Shown piece by piece: positions 7,704 through 16,494 of a stretch of DNA of 39,982 nucleotides (its first letter is position 1; each line of letters begins with the position of its first letter). Under the pieces are notes generated by a model. That model saw nothing but the letters and a program-made list of their open reading frames with translations. It did no database searches and had not been told where the DNA came from. The DNA comes from DASRHT01 sp035293765 (GTDB taxonomy: Bacteria; Chloroflexota; Ktedonobacteria; Ktedonobacterales; Ktedonobacteraceae): NCBI GenBank assembly GCA_035293765.1, contig DATGMF010000095.1:1-39982 (forward strand), in the 5' to 3' direction. The position numbers and the translations under genes are program-made.

Positions 7704-8738
7704 CTAAGGTCGTATCATAACCTTGATGGCAGTGCGCTGATCCATTGCAACGTAACCATCTGGCACTCCATAGAGGTCGGTGATCAGGTCAAATATCGGA
7801 GAAGGGTCGAGCTTACCAGCCAGCACATCTGGAAGTAGCTCAGGAATATAGGCGCGTACGGGTGCGATACCTCCGCGCAACGTAATATTCTTGGCGAACA
7901 TTCTTTCTAGATCAAGGTTTTCACTGCCTTGAGGCACTCCAACATAGCCAATATTTCCGCCTGGACGTGCTATTCTTATAGCCATATCCATAGCAGACTT
8001 CGTACCAACGCACTCAATCACTGATTCTGCACCACCTTTAAGTTGCTCGAATACTTCGTCGGCTTCCTGTTTCCCAAGGCTCATGATAACGTCCGTAGCG
8101 CCAAAGTGTTGTACCAGGGCTAGACGGTTGTGATGGTGCCCCAAAAGCATAATTCGTTCGGCACCTAGCCGCCTTGCAGCCAGAATGCCGCAGAGGCCAA
8201 CGGCTCCATCACCAACTATCACAACAGTACTTCCTGGTCGTATGCCTGCGCTCAGAGCAGCGTGATGTCCCGTTCCCATGACATCAGTCGGTGGGAGGAG
8301 TGCAGTAAGCAGGCTTTCTTCCTCTTTGACAAAAGCTAGCAACACCACAAGCGTCCCATCAGCAAACGGCACGCGCACCGCTTCTGCCTGCCCACCATCG
8401 TATATTTTTCCCCAGATCGCGCCATGAGTACACGAGGTATGAAGGTTGTTGAGACAGAATTCACAGGTGCCGTCAGAAAACACGAAAGGAGCAAGCACAT
8501 AGTCTCCACGTTTTACTGTGGAGACCTCTGAACCGGTCTCTTCGACTATCCCCATCCATTCGTGGCCCAATCGCCAGCCTGTTTTCCATTGCTTCATGCC
8601 TCGATACGGCCACAGGTCTGATCCACAAATGCACGCGTGTGTTATGCGCACAATAGCGTCAGTAGCTGACTGAAGCGTTGGATCGGGTACATTTTCAATG
8701 CGGACATCCCTTGGATTATGAAAAACTGTTGCGCGCAT
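7704..8738 (-). CDS. Zinc-dependent alcohol dehydrogenase (MDR family)
   Basis: The 344-aa product is a medium-chain dehydrogenase. It has the catalytic zinc ligand Cys38 (CICGSDLWPYRG), the GHEWMGIVEE motif with the conserved Glu, a structural-zinc cysteine loop (CEFCLNNLHTSC) and the NAD(P) Rossmann motif VVIVGDGAVGLCG. It oxidises an alcohol or reduces an aldehyde/ketone in the cytoplasm; the substrate is unknown. GAGGTG precedes the ATG. It heads the minus-strand series with two methyltransferases and is clearly related to the dehydrogenase at 32709 (similar start, zinc sites and length), so the two may act in related steps. Confidence 0.9.
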   Translation of the reverse strand: MRATVFHNPRDVRIENVPDPTLQSATDAIVRITHACICGSDLWPYRGMKQWKTGWRLGHEWMGIVEETGSEVSTVKRGDYVLAPFVFSDGTCEFCLNNLHTSCTHGAIWGKIYDGGQAEAVRVPFADGTLVVLLAFVKEEESLLTALLPPTDVMGTGHHAALSAGIRPGSTVVIVGDGAVGLCGILAARRLGAERIMLLGHHHNRLALVQHFGATDVIMSLGKQEADEVFEQLKGGAESVIECVGTKSAMDMAIRIARPGGNIGYVGVPQGSENLDLERMFAKNITLRGGIAPVRAYIPELLPDVLAGKLDPSPIFDLITDLYGVPDGYVAMDQRTAIKVMIRP

Positions 8739-8907
8739 ATACTACACCTCGCTCTAAGCCTCTAGATATATTTTCAAACGATCAATAAATAGCAAAATGG
8801 CAGGAAGGGCTTCTAGTGGAACACACGAAAGTGGATATTAATTCAATGGTTACCTATCACACATTTTCTAGCCCCCTTTTATCAGAAAATAAGAAGGAAG
8901 GTCCTAT

Positions 8908-8916
8908 AGATCATCG
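8908..8916 (+). repeat. 9-bp target site duplication, left copy
   Basis: AGATCATCG directly abuts the left end of the ISAs1-type element and is repeated exactly at 9687-9695 on the other side. Confidence 0.9.
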
Positions 8917-9686
8917 CAGGGCTATTTAATTCTCTGTCAATAAAGGACGAATGAGCAGGGAAAGGGCCAGAAAAGGCTGAGCATTAAAGAAACGCATCTG
9001 ACTGGCAACATTGCGGACCTTGAGCCAATCAAAAAGAGCAAGCAAGAAGCTATTGAGCACAGCTAAGGCGCGCGGGGCACAGCCCTTGCGCACCTGAGAG
9101 GCATCCTCTCTCATGGTAACATCTCGTCTCCAGTGGAGCCGATTCTCAATGGTCCAGTGCGCTCTCAGCAGCGAAAGCAGTCGCTGTGGAGCAGCCTGGG
9201 AAGGGGAGAGAAAGGTGATGCCGTAGACCCATTCTTGCATGTTAACAATGGCATCAGCACCTGGTTCATTGGAATCAATGGCTCGTAACACATTGCTGTA
9301 GGTCGCTGGACAGGGAAATGCTCCTCTCACCCCTGGTAGCACCTCTTGCAACCAACTTCCTCGCAACCGTATCCACTCGGCTATGGCTTGTAAGGTGGTT
9401 TCTCCCGCTGCTTTTGCCAGCAAGATATAGGTCAAGATCAGTGCAAGGGGATATCTTCTTCCCTGCTTTCGGCGTTTATCCGTCTGTTGCCCCATAGCTG
9501 CATAAATCGAGAACACATCTGTCTCGTTCTCCCATCCGTCTCATACCGTTGCGTCTTGCTGTATGATAGTTTCCATCGGGATCGTTCCTGCTTTCTGAGC
9601 TTGGTTTTGGTAGGCTCATTCTAGAAGAGAATGGTCCTTCTGTTTTTCTTTTTCCTTTCTCGTTTCAGCAGAATTAAATAGCCCTG
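8917..9686 (-). mobile_element. Internally deleted ISAs1-type insertion element
   Basis: The 770-bp unit has perfect 17-bp inverted repeats (8917-8933 and 9670-9686, starting CAGGGCTATTTAATT) and a perfect 9-bp direct target duplication, typical of the ISAs1 family (8-10 bp). Full-length members are about 1.2-1.4 kb and encode a transposase of about 370 aa; this copy encodes 196 aa lacking the middle. With both ends intact, it could still be mobilised in trans by a complete relative elsewhere in the genome. Confidence 0.88.
8926..9516 (-). pseudogene. ISAs1-family transposase, catalytic centre deleted in frame
   Basis: The 196-aa frame (GTG start; an ATG lies at 9495) joins the N-terminal DDE_Tnp_1-associated region (RRKQGRRYPLALIL...AGETTLQAIAEWI...FPCPATYSNVLRAID) directly to the C-terminal region (YGITFLSP...LLRAHWTIENRLHWRRDVTMREDASQVRKG). 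The intervening 170-180 residues, which contain the first catalytic Asp (VDGKTLRG-type motif), are absent. The junction lies near residues 82-92. The frame stays open, but no active transposase can result. The stop codon lies within the left terminal repeat. Confidence 0.85.
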
Positions 9687-9695
9687 AGATCATCG
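9687..9695 (+). repeat. 9-bp target site duplication, right copy
   Basis: AGATCATCG, identical to 8908-8916, directly outside the right inverted repeat. Confidence 0.9.
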
Positions 9696-9703
9696 AAGCT
9701 CTA

Positions 9704-9732
9704 TTGACTCATTAACAAGATTACTATATCAT
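9704..9732 (+). promoter_or_regulatory. Sigma70-like promoter of the NRPS operon
   Basis: TTGACT (9704-9709) and TATCAT (9727-9732) are 17 bases apart, in AT-rich DNA 155 bases upstream of the chosen NRPS start. It begins only 8 bases beyond the target duplication of the ISAs1-type element, so that insertion replaced everything further upstream. The 9-mer TATATCATA (9725-9733) recurs at the sugar operon promoter (26191-26199). Confidence 0.6.
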
Positions 9733-9871
9733 ATAAGTATATTGCGTTCAAGCATATTAATGGTAAGAATAAGCTCGAATTGTGAAAGACGAAAATCTGC
9801 GGGAACCAACTATTTTCGCTTCTCTGGCCAATGAATCAAGCAAATTTATTTCTTGGTTGGGGTGTTCACTC

Positions 9872-9880
9872 AGGAGAAGG
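9872..9880 (+). promoter_or_regulatory. Ribosome binding site deciding the NRPS1 start at 9888
   Basis: AGGAGAAGG lies 7 bases before ATG 9888. The in-frame ATG at 9831 has only pyrimidine-rich sequence upstream. Confidence 0.75.
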
Positions 9881-9887
9881 TAAACAG

Positions 9888-12800
9888 ATGAGCGATCTCT
9901 CTCAGCACATAGCTAACCTCTCATTAGAAGAAAAGCGTCAATTACTGGGCCAGTTGATGCGCAAGCAGGCAGGTAAGGCCAGAACTTTTCCCCTCTCCTT
10001 GGGTCAGCAGCGTTTATGGTTCCTTGATCAGTTAGCATCTGATGGCTCTTTCCATAATTTACCCTTTTCTTTAGGTATCCGGGGACCGTTAAAGCAAATC
10101 GTACTGAAACGCTGTCTTGCTGAAATAGTATCGCGTCACTATAGCTTGCGTACCACATTTACAATTCAGGGTGAACAGCCAGTTCAAATAATAAGCAAAG
10201 TACTTCTGCCAGATTTATCCATTATAGATTTACGAACATTGTCTGAGGCAAATAAAGAGAAAGAAAAGGAAGTTGCTCGGCTGGTCACACTGCAAGCCGA
10301 GCGGTCATTCGATTTGGATCGTGGGCCACTGATGCGCTTCTCATTGCTACATTTAAATAATGATGAATATGTCTTATTGGCGCATGTGCATCGCATCATC
10401 TTGGACAAAGGTTCGGTCGATATATTTATACGCGAGCTTATTGCACTCTATGAAGCTTTTTCAGGTGGAAGATCCTCACCATTACCTGCTTTACCGATAC
10501 AGTATGTCGATTTCGCTCTGCGGCAGCGTCAACAATTTCAGGGAGAAGTATTCCAGCAACATCTTGCCTATTGGAAATCGCACCTGGCCGGTGTCTCGCC
10601 AATGCTCGCTTTGCCTACTGACCGCCCACGTCCTGCTATTCAAACCTTCCAGGCTGCATCCGAGCGCTTTCTCTTGCCAAAAAGCCTTAGCGAACAACTC
10701 AAACGTTTCTCTCAAAAAGAGGGCGCTACACTGTTTGTAACCTTACTAGCGGTGTTTCAAGTTTTGCTCTTTCGCTATAGCCAACAGCACGACATCGTCG
10801 TCGGTACCCCTGTTAGCCTACGCGAAGATGACACAATGACCCTTATCGGCAATTTTGCTAATATGCTGATTCTGCGTACAGAGTTGTCCGGCAACCTCAC
10901 ATTCCGAGCATTGCTAGATCGTGTTCGTCAGGTGGTATCGGGGGCGTATGCTCATCAGGCTCTTCCCTATGAAATGCTTTTAGAAGAACTGCAAATCGAG
11001 CGCGATCTGAGCCGCCATGCCCTTTTCCAGGTGACGTTTACTTTGCAATCCCCTTCACAAACGGAATTTCACTCTGCCAATCTCAATATATCGATGATGG
11101 ATATTGGTTGTGAACCTATGATGTTCGACCTGGATTTATCGATCCAGGAAGAGCCCTACGGGCTAGGCGGGGAATTAAGATACAATTTTTATCTGTTTCA
11201 TACCTCGACCATTGTTCGTATGCTTGGGCACTTTCAGGTTTTGCTTGCAGGGATTATAGCCAATCCAGACCAGCTTCTCGTCGATCTGCCACTGCTAACT
11301 GCCGCTGAACGTCAACAGCTTATAATAGAGTGGAATGCAAATACGACTGCTTATCCTCATGATCGGTGTTTGCATCAATTTTTTGAAGCCCATGCAGAAC
11401 GTATACCCGATAGTATCGCTCTGGCACTCGAAGATGAGCAGATCACCTATCAGGAAGTGAATCGACGGGCTAATCAATTAGCACAGTATCTCCAGAAACT
11501 GGGGGTGGGACCGGAAGTGCTGGTTGGCCTTTCTATGGAGAGAACGCCAGAGATGATTCTGGGCATATTGGGAATTCTCAAGGCTGGAGGAGCTTATGTA
11601 CCACTAGATCCGGCCTACCCAAAGGAACGAGTTGCTTTCATGTTGTCTGATGCCCAGGCAGCAGTAGTACTGACTCAACAGCATCTCACAGCTATATTTG
11701 CTCAATCTACTGCCCCTCTCATTTGCTTGGATAGGGACTGGCAAGTTATTGCCCAGGAAAGTGCGCAAAATAGCGTCAGAGGTTCCCAGGCGGATAATAC
11801 AGCTTATGTAATTTATACTTCAGGCTCTACTGGTCGTCCCAAAGGAGTATGTGTTAGGCATACAGGAGTGGTCAATGTGCTCCTGGATTTTGAACAGAGG
11901 CAGCCGATTTTCGCTGGAGATCGTGGCAGCCTCTGGACCAGCTTGAATTTTGATGCTTCAGTTTACGAGATTTTTTCAACTTTGATTGCTGGAGGAGCTC
12001 TCTACCTCACTCCTGAACATACCTATAGGGACAGCGAGCTCTTTTTTACCTGGCTTGAGACTTATCAAATTCATAGTGCTTATATCCCTCCTTTTATGCT
12101 TGCAAACTTTGCGGCGAGATTGCGACGAGGTGCGTTTCTTCTCTCTTTACGTCGCCTGATGGTGGGTGTAGAACCAATTCCAGAAGCGTTATTGGGAGAG
12201 ATCAATGCTCCATTGCCAGCGTTACAGATTATCAATGCCTATGGGCCGACCGAAGCCAGTATTTGTGCCACGCTCTATAACGTGTCGCGGCACAGTCCGC
12301 AACAGAGGAATGCACCGATAGGACGCCCTATCCAGAATACCTGCATCTACTTGTTAGATCAGCAATTACGTCCAGTTCCTATGATTATGCCTGGGGAGTT
12401 ATATATTGGAGGCGATGGACTCGCCATTGGCTACCTCAATCGGCCAGAACTAACTGCCGAGCGTTTTATTCCCGATCCATTTGGTCCTCCCGGTTCCAGA
12501 CTTTACAAGACGGGCGATCTGGCACGCTACTTATCAGATGGCAATATAGAATTTGTTGGGCGTGCTGACTATCAGGTGAAGCTGCGTGGCTTCCGCATCG
12601 AACTGGGCGAAATCGAAGAAGTACTACGAGGTCACGCACAAGTGCAAGAATGCGTGGTCATAGTCCGCGAAGATACGCCTGGGAATAAACGTTTAGTCGC
12701 CTATGTTGTGTTGGCTCAGGGAGAGCATCTGACGACCGGAGAACTGCGCCACTACTTACAGGAGCGTTTACCTGATTATATGGTGCCCTCCGCTATGCTC

Positions 12801-15800
12801 TTGCTGGAAGCTTTGCCGCTGACACCCAATAGAAAGGTTGACCGCCGGGCATTGCCCGCTCCACAGCAAACATCCGATGATCTCTTTGTAGCTCCTCAAA
12901 ATCCTCTTGAAGAAGTGGTAGCAGATATTTGGACGTACGTGCTGAAGGTAGAGAGGGTAGGCGCACATGACAATTTTTTCGAATTAGGTGGTCAGTCTCT
13001 CCTTGTTACTCAGGCCATTTCTCGTATTCGTAGTATATTTAATGTAGAAGTTCCTTTACTGGCGTTCTTTGAAAATCCATTTGTCTCAGATCTTGCCAGG
13101 TACATTGAAAACCTGCAACAGGCAGAGCAAGGAATACAGGCCCCTCCATTAACTGCGGTTGCCCGGCCAGAAGCTATACCGCTCTCATTTTCTCAGCAGC
13201 GTCTATGGTTTATTGAGCAACTGATACCGGATCAGTATCATTATAATGTTCCTCTCAATATCCGTTTGCAGGGTATGCTGGAAGTATCGGCGCTTGAACG
13301 TAGCTTGAACGAAATTGTGCGCCGCCATGAAATACTTCGTACAACTTTTGCCACGGTTCAAGGGCAACCTGTTCAGGTTATCTCCCCGTCGCTTTCCGTA
13401 TCCTTGCCTATCATTGATCTGCAATCTTTGTCTGAGGTAGACCAGGAAGCGGCAGTGCTACGTATCATTTCTGAAGAAATACACTGTCCCTTTGATCTGG
13501 TACGGGGTCCGCTTCTACGTATGCTGCTTTTGCGCTTAAGACGCCAGGAACATATATTGCTCCTGAATCAACATCATATCATTGCTGATGGGTGGTCCGC
13601 GGGGATATTTGAGCATGAGCTTGTCAGCCTCTATGAGAGCTTCTCGCAAGGAAAAGCGTCTCCATTGCCCGATTTACCTCTTCAATATGCCGATTATGCG
13701 ATTTGGCAACGTCAGTGGCTACAAGGAGAACTTTTCCAGGCGCATGTGGCGTATTGGAGACGGCAACTGGCAGATGTGCCTTCAATACTAGAATTGCCAA
13801 CCGATTTTCCGCGGCCCGCTGTACAAACATTTGAAGGTACCTTCATTCCGTTCAGCTTATCTAAAAGCTTGAGCGAGGACATCAAGGCATTCAGTCAGCA
13901 AGAAGAAGTGACCCTGTTTATGACCTTGCTAGCAGCCTTTCAAGTCTTGCTCTTCCGTTATAGCGGCCAGCGCCATATCGCTGTTGGTTCGCCAATTGCC
14001 AACCGTACCAGACCAGAGGTAGAAGGGCTGATTGGCTTCTTCGTCAATACAGTTGTGCTCTGTATAGATCTATCAGGAGATCCAACATGCCGGGACTTGC
14101 TGGGGCGTGTGCGTAAAATTGCGTTGGAGGCCTATGACCATCAAGACCTTCCCTTTGAAAGGCTGGTTGAGGAGCTCCAGCCAGAGCGCGATCTGAGCTT
14201 CAATCCACTTTTTCAGGTAATGCTTGTCTTACAGAATGCGCCCAAACCTTCACGTCAGGTGACGAGTATTGCGGTTCGCTCCTTTTTAGTTCCAACGAAT
14301 GCTTCCTCATTTGATATTACATTGCATTTGACCGATACTGAACAAGGAATTCGTGGAGGATTTGAATATAATACAAATCTCTTTAAACCGGCAACAATCG
14401 AGCGCATGGGCGAACATTTGCGCACCCTTTTGATGGGGATGGTCTCTCAGCCTGAGCTACATCTTTCAGCCCTGCCAATGCTTTCAGAAGCTGAACGAGA
14501 TCAACAGCTGGTAGAATGGAATAACACTCAGGTGGCATATCCTCGGACCTCGTACCTCCATCAGTTAGTAGAGGCACAGGTAGAGCGTACTCCTGATTCT
14601 ACCGCACTCGTATTTGAAGATCAACAGCTTTCTTATCAAGAGTTAAATCGGCGAGCGAATAAACTGGCGCACTATTTGCAGCATATAGGTATTCAAGGCA
14701 ATGATCTGGTGGGGATCTGTGTTGAACGCTCTCTGGAGATGGTCATAGGCATATTAGCTGTACTCAAGGCTGGAACGGGTTATGTTCCGCTAGATCCATC
14801 GTCTCCTAAAGATCGGCTCGCATTTATCCTTCAAGACACCCAGGTGCCGGTACTTTTGACTCAGCGATGGCTGCTCGAACAATTGCCGCAGTTGCCTATA
14901 CGGTATATATTTCTGGATGCCCTTGACAAAGAAGAAATTTGCCAGTTTGGAGTGGAGAACCCGACTAACTCGGTCACGAACGATCACCCAGCTTATGTGG
15001 TCTATACATCGGGCTCAACCGGCAAGCCTAAAGGCGTGGTGATCACTCAAGGAAATATTTGCCAGTTGCTCCATTGGGGACATGATCGGATTCGCTGGCT
15101 TCCCAGCGATCATGTTCTACAATATCTCTCCTACTTCTTTGACTGGTCCGTATGGGAAATCTTTATGGCGCTCACCTCGGGAGCCAGTTTGTACCTTATG
15201 ACTTTTGATGTGTTACTTGATAGTCGCAAGAGTGTGGAATTTATAGAGCGCAATCATATCACGGTCTGGCATGTGACGCCAACGCAATTTCGTTTTGTTG
15301 GCAGGGAAAATCCCCGGCTCGAAACGCTACGCTGGGTCTGCCTGGGTGCTGAGAAATTTGATTATGAGTTGCTAGAACTCTGTTCCGGTGTTCTCTCAAG
15401 GGAATGTCGTATCTTTAACGCTTATGGTCCAACTGAGGCGACTATCACAACAACGATCCTTCAAGTTGATCCAGCGATTTCTCCGCATGAGGGTGGGACG
15501 AGTGTTCCTATTGGCAGGCCAATCGCGAATATGTACTGTTATGTGCTGGGTCAGAACTATGCTCTCCTACCTGTAGGTGTCGCGGGCGAGTTATACATTG
15601 CGGGCGAAGGAGTGGCAAGCGGCTATGTTCGTAGACCAGATTTAACGGCTGAAAAATTTGTGCCGAATCCGTTTATCCCTGGCACAAGGATGTATAAAAC
15701 TGGAGATAGGGTTAGATGGTTACCGGACGGGACCATAGAGTTTCTTGGGCGCTTTGACTTTCAAGTAAAACTTCGTGGTTTTCGCATAGAACTGGAAGAG

Positions 15801-16406
15801 ATCGAAACCGTTCTAATGCAGCATGCAGATGTACGGGAAGCTATAGTGCTGGCACAAAAGGATGCTGCAAATGATACTCGCCTCGTTGCCTATGTAGTCT
15901 CAACTTTGAGTGTCGATGAATTGTACGATTACATGAAGCAAATGCTGCCCAACTATATGATTCCTGCTTCATTTGTCATCCTTGAGGCTTTCCCTTTATC
16001 TCCCAATGGTAAAGTTGATCGCAAAGCCTTGCAGACATTTGAGGCCACTGGTACAGCGTTTACCAGAGAGCTAGTTGCTCCTCGTACTCTAACTGAAGAA
16101 AAAATCGTTGCGATCTGGAAAGAGGTGTTGGAGATTGAGTCAATTAGCATTTACGATAATTTTTTTACCTTAGGAGGGCATTCACTGCTGGCAACGCAGC
16201 TCATCTTTCATATAAATGAGGCGTTGCAGGTACAACTTCCTCTGCGGAGCCTTTTTGAGGAACTTACGCCAGCAGGACTCGGTAACGCTGTTGAGAGAAT
16301 AAAAAAAGATGCGGAGAGGGGGCAGGAACAGGTAATCGTACGAATTTCACGCGAAGCCCATCGTGTGAAACTCTCTTCCTTAGATTTAGAAAAACAAAGC
16401 TTTTGA
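9888..16406 (+). CDS. NRPS1: two-module non-ribosomal peptide synthetase (C*-A-T-C-A-T)
   Basis: The 2172-aa product reads, in approximate residues: short helical leader 1-34, C1 35-470, A1 500-985, T1 1005-1070, C2 1095-1530, A2 1550-2047, T2 2065-2135 and a basic tail. Carrier serines are Ser1037 (LGGQS) and Ser2099 (LGGHS). C2 has an intact HHIIADG motif (His1229, His1230, Asp1234). C1 reads HRIILDK (His168, Arg169, Asp173, Lys174), so the catalytic second histidine and the glycine are lost. A1 and A2 have intact P-loops (YTSGSTGRPKG, YTSGSTGKPKG). By-eye ten-residue pocket codes are D-A-Y-Y-M-G-A-I-C-K for A1 (hydrophobic, partly like gramicidin S Phe) and D-W-W-H-C-G-A-I-T-K for A2 (unassigned). 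It would add two residues to the chain; no epimerase or methyltransferase domain is present. First gene of the operon behind promoter 9704-9732. Confidence 0.93.
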   Translation: MSDLSQHIANLSLEEKRQLLGQLMRKQAGKARTFPLSLGQQRLWFLDQLASDGSFHNLPFSLGIRGPLKQIVLKRCLAEIVSRHYSLRTTFTIQGEQPVQIISKVLLPDLSIIDLRTLSEANKEKEKEVARLVTLQAERSFDLDRGPLMRFSLLHLNNDEYVLLAHVHRIILDKGSVDIFIRELIALYEAFSGGRSSPLPALPIQYVDFALRQRQQFQGEVFQQHLAYWKSHLAGVSPMLALPTDRPRPAIQTFQAASERFLLPKSLSEQLKRFSQKEGATLFVTLLAVFQVLLFRYSQQHDIVVGTPVSLREDDTMTLIGNFANMLILRTELSGNLTFRALLDRVRQVVSGAYAHQALPYEMLLEELQIERDLSRHALFQVTFTLQSPSQTEFHSANLNISMMDIGCEPMMFDLDLSIQEEPYGLGGELRYNFYLFHTSTIVRMLGHFQVLLAGIIANPDQLLVDLPLLTAAERQQLIIEWNANTTAYPHDRCLHQFFEAHAERIPDSIALALEDEQITYQEVNRRANQLAQYLQKLGVGPEVLVGLSMERTPEMILGILGILKAGGAYVPLDPAYPKERVAFMLSDAQAAVVLTQQHLTAIFAQSTAPLICLDRDWQVIAQESAQNSVRGSQADNTAYVIYTSGSTGRPKGVCVRHTGVVNVLLDFEQRQPIFAGDRGSLWTSLNFDASVYEIFSTLIAGGALYLTPEHTYRDSELFFTWLETYQIHSAYIPPFMLANFAARLRRGAFLLSLRRLMVGVEPIPEALLGEINAPLPALQIINAYGPTEASICATLYNVSRHSPQQRNAPIGRPIQNTCIYLLDQQLRPVPMIMPGELYIGGDGLAIGYLNRPELTAERFIPDPFGPPGSRLYKTGDLARYLSDGNIEFVGRADYQVKLRGFRIELGEIEEVLRGHAQVQECVVIVREDTPGNKRLVAYVVLAQGEHLTTGELRHYLQERLPDYMVPSAMLLLEALPLTPNRKVDRRALPAPQQTSDDLFVAPQNPLEEVVADIWTYVLKVERVGAHDNFFELGGQSLLVTQAISRIRSIFNVEVPLLAFFENPFVSDLARYIENLQQAEQGIQAPPLTAVARPEAIPLSFSQQRLWFIEQLIPDQYHYNVPLNIRLQGMLEVSALERSLNEIVRRHEILRTTFATVQGQPVQVISPSLSVSLPIIDLQSLSEVDQEAAVLRIISEEIHCPFDLVRGPLLRMLLLRLRRQEHILLLNQHHIIADGWSAGIFEHELVSLYESFSQGKASPLPDLPLQYADYAIWQRQWLQGELFQAHVAYWRRQLADVPSILELPTDFPRPAVQTFEGTFIPFSLSKSLSEDIKAFSQQEEVTLFMTLLAAFQVLLFRYSGQRHIAVGSPIANRTRPEVEGLIGFFVNTVVLCIDLSGDPTCRDLLGRVRKIALEAYDHQDLPFERLVEELQPERDLSFNPLFQVMLVLQNAPKPSRQVTSIAVRSFLVPTNASSFDITLHLTDTEQGIRGGFEYNTNLFKPATIERMGEHLRTLLMGMVSQPELHLSALPMLSEAERDQQLVEWNNTQVAYPRTSYLHQLVEAQVERTPDSTALVFEDQQLSYQELNRRANKLAHYLQHIGIQGNDLVGICVERSLEMVIGILAVLKAGTGYVPLDPSSPKDRLAFILQDTQVPVLLTQRWLLEQLPQLPIRYIFLDALDKEEICQFGVENPTNSVTNDHPAYVVYTSGSTGKPKGVVITQGNICQLLHWGHDRIRWLPSDHVLQYLSYFFDWSVWEIFMALTSGASLYLMTFDVLLDSRKSVEFIERNHITVWHVTPTQFRFVGRENPRLETLRWVCLGAEKFDYELLELCSGVLSRECRIFNAYGPTEATITTTILQVDPAISPHEGGTSVPIGRPIANMYCYVLGQNYALLPVGVAGELYIAGEGVASGYVRRPDLTAEKFVPNPFIPGTRMYKTGDRVRWLPDGTIEFLGRFDFQVKLRGFRIELEEIETVLMQHADVREAIVLAQKDAANDTRLVAYVVSTLSVDELYDYMKQMLPNYMIPASFVILEAFPLSPNGKVDRKALQTFEATGTAFTRELVAPRTLTEEKIVAIWKEVLEIESISIYDNFFTLGGHSLLATQLIFHINEALQVQLPLRSLFEELTPAGLGNAVERIKKDAERGQEQVIVRISREAHRVKLSSLDLEKQSF

Positions 16407-16427
16407 TAAACATTTTTCGCAGCTGCT

Positions 16428-16466
16428 AGAGCCATGTTAGGGCATCTGATCTTTCCCTCTGGCTCT
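16428..16466 (+). other. Hairpin between NRPS1 and NRPS2
   Basis: AGAGCCA (16428-16434) pairs with TGGCTCT (16460-16466), and inside it AGGG (16439-16442) with CCCT (16455-16458). There is no T-run. In an 88-base gap within an operon this suggests an RNA stability or translation element, not a terminator. Confidence 0.4.
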
Positions 16467-16494
16467 GAAGTTTCTGAAGAAAGAACTGTGTAAT

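Noticed and set aside
4507..9695. Composite transposon formed by the two insertion elements around the methyltransferases and dehydrogenase
   Set aside because: The two elements belong to different families with unrelated ends, and each has its own flanking signature, so they cannot move the segment together.
9831..9887. Longer NRPS1 start at ATG 9831
   Set aside because: No ribosome binding site upstream, and the added residues do not look like an NRPS leader; AGGAGAAGG points to 9888.
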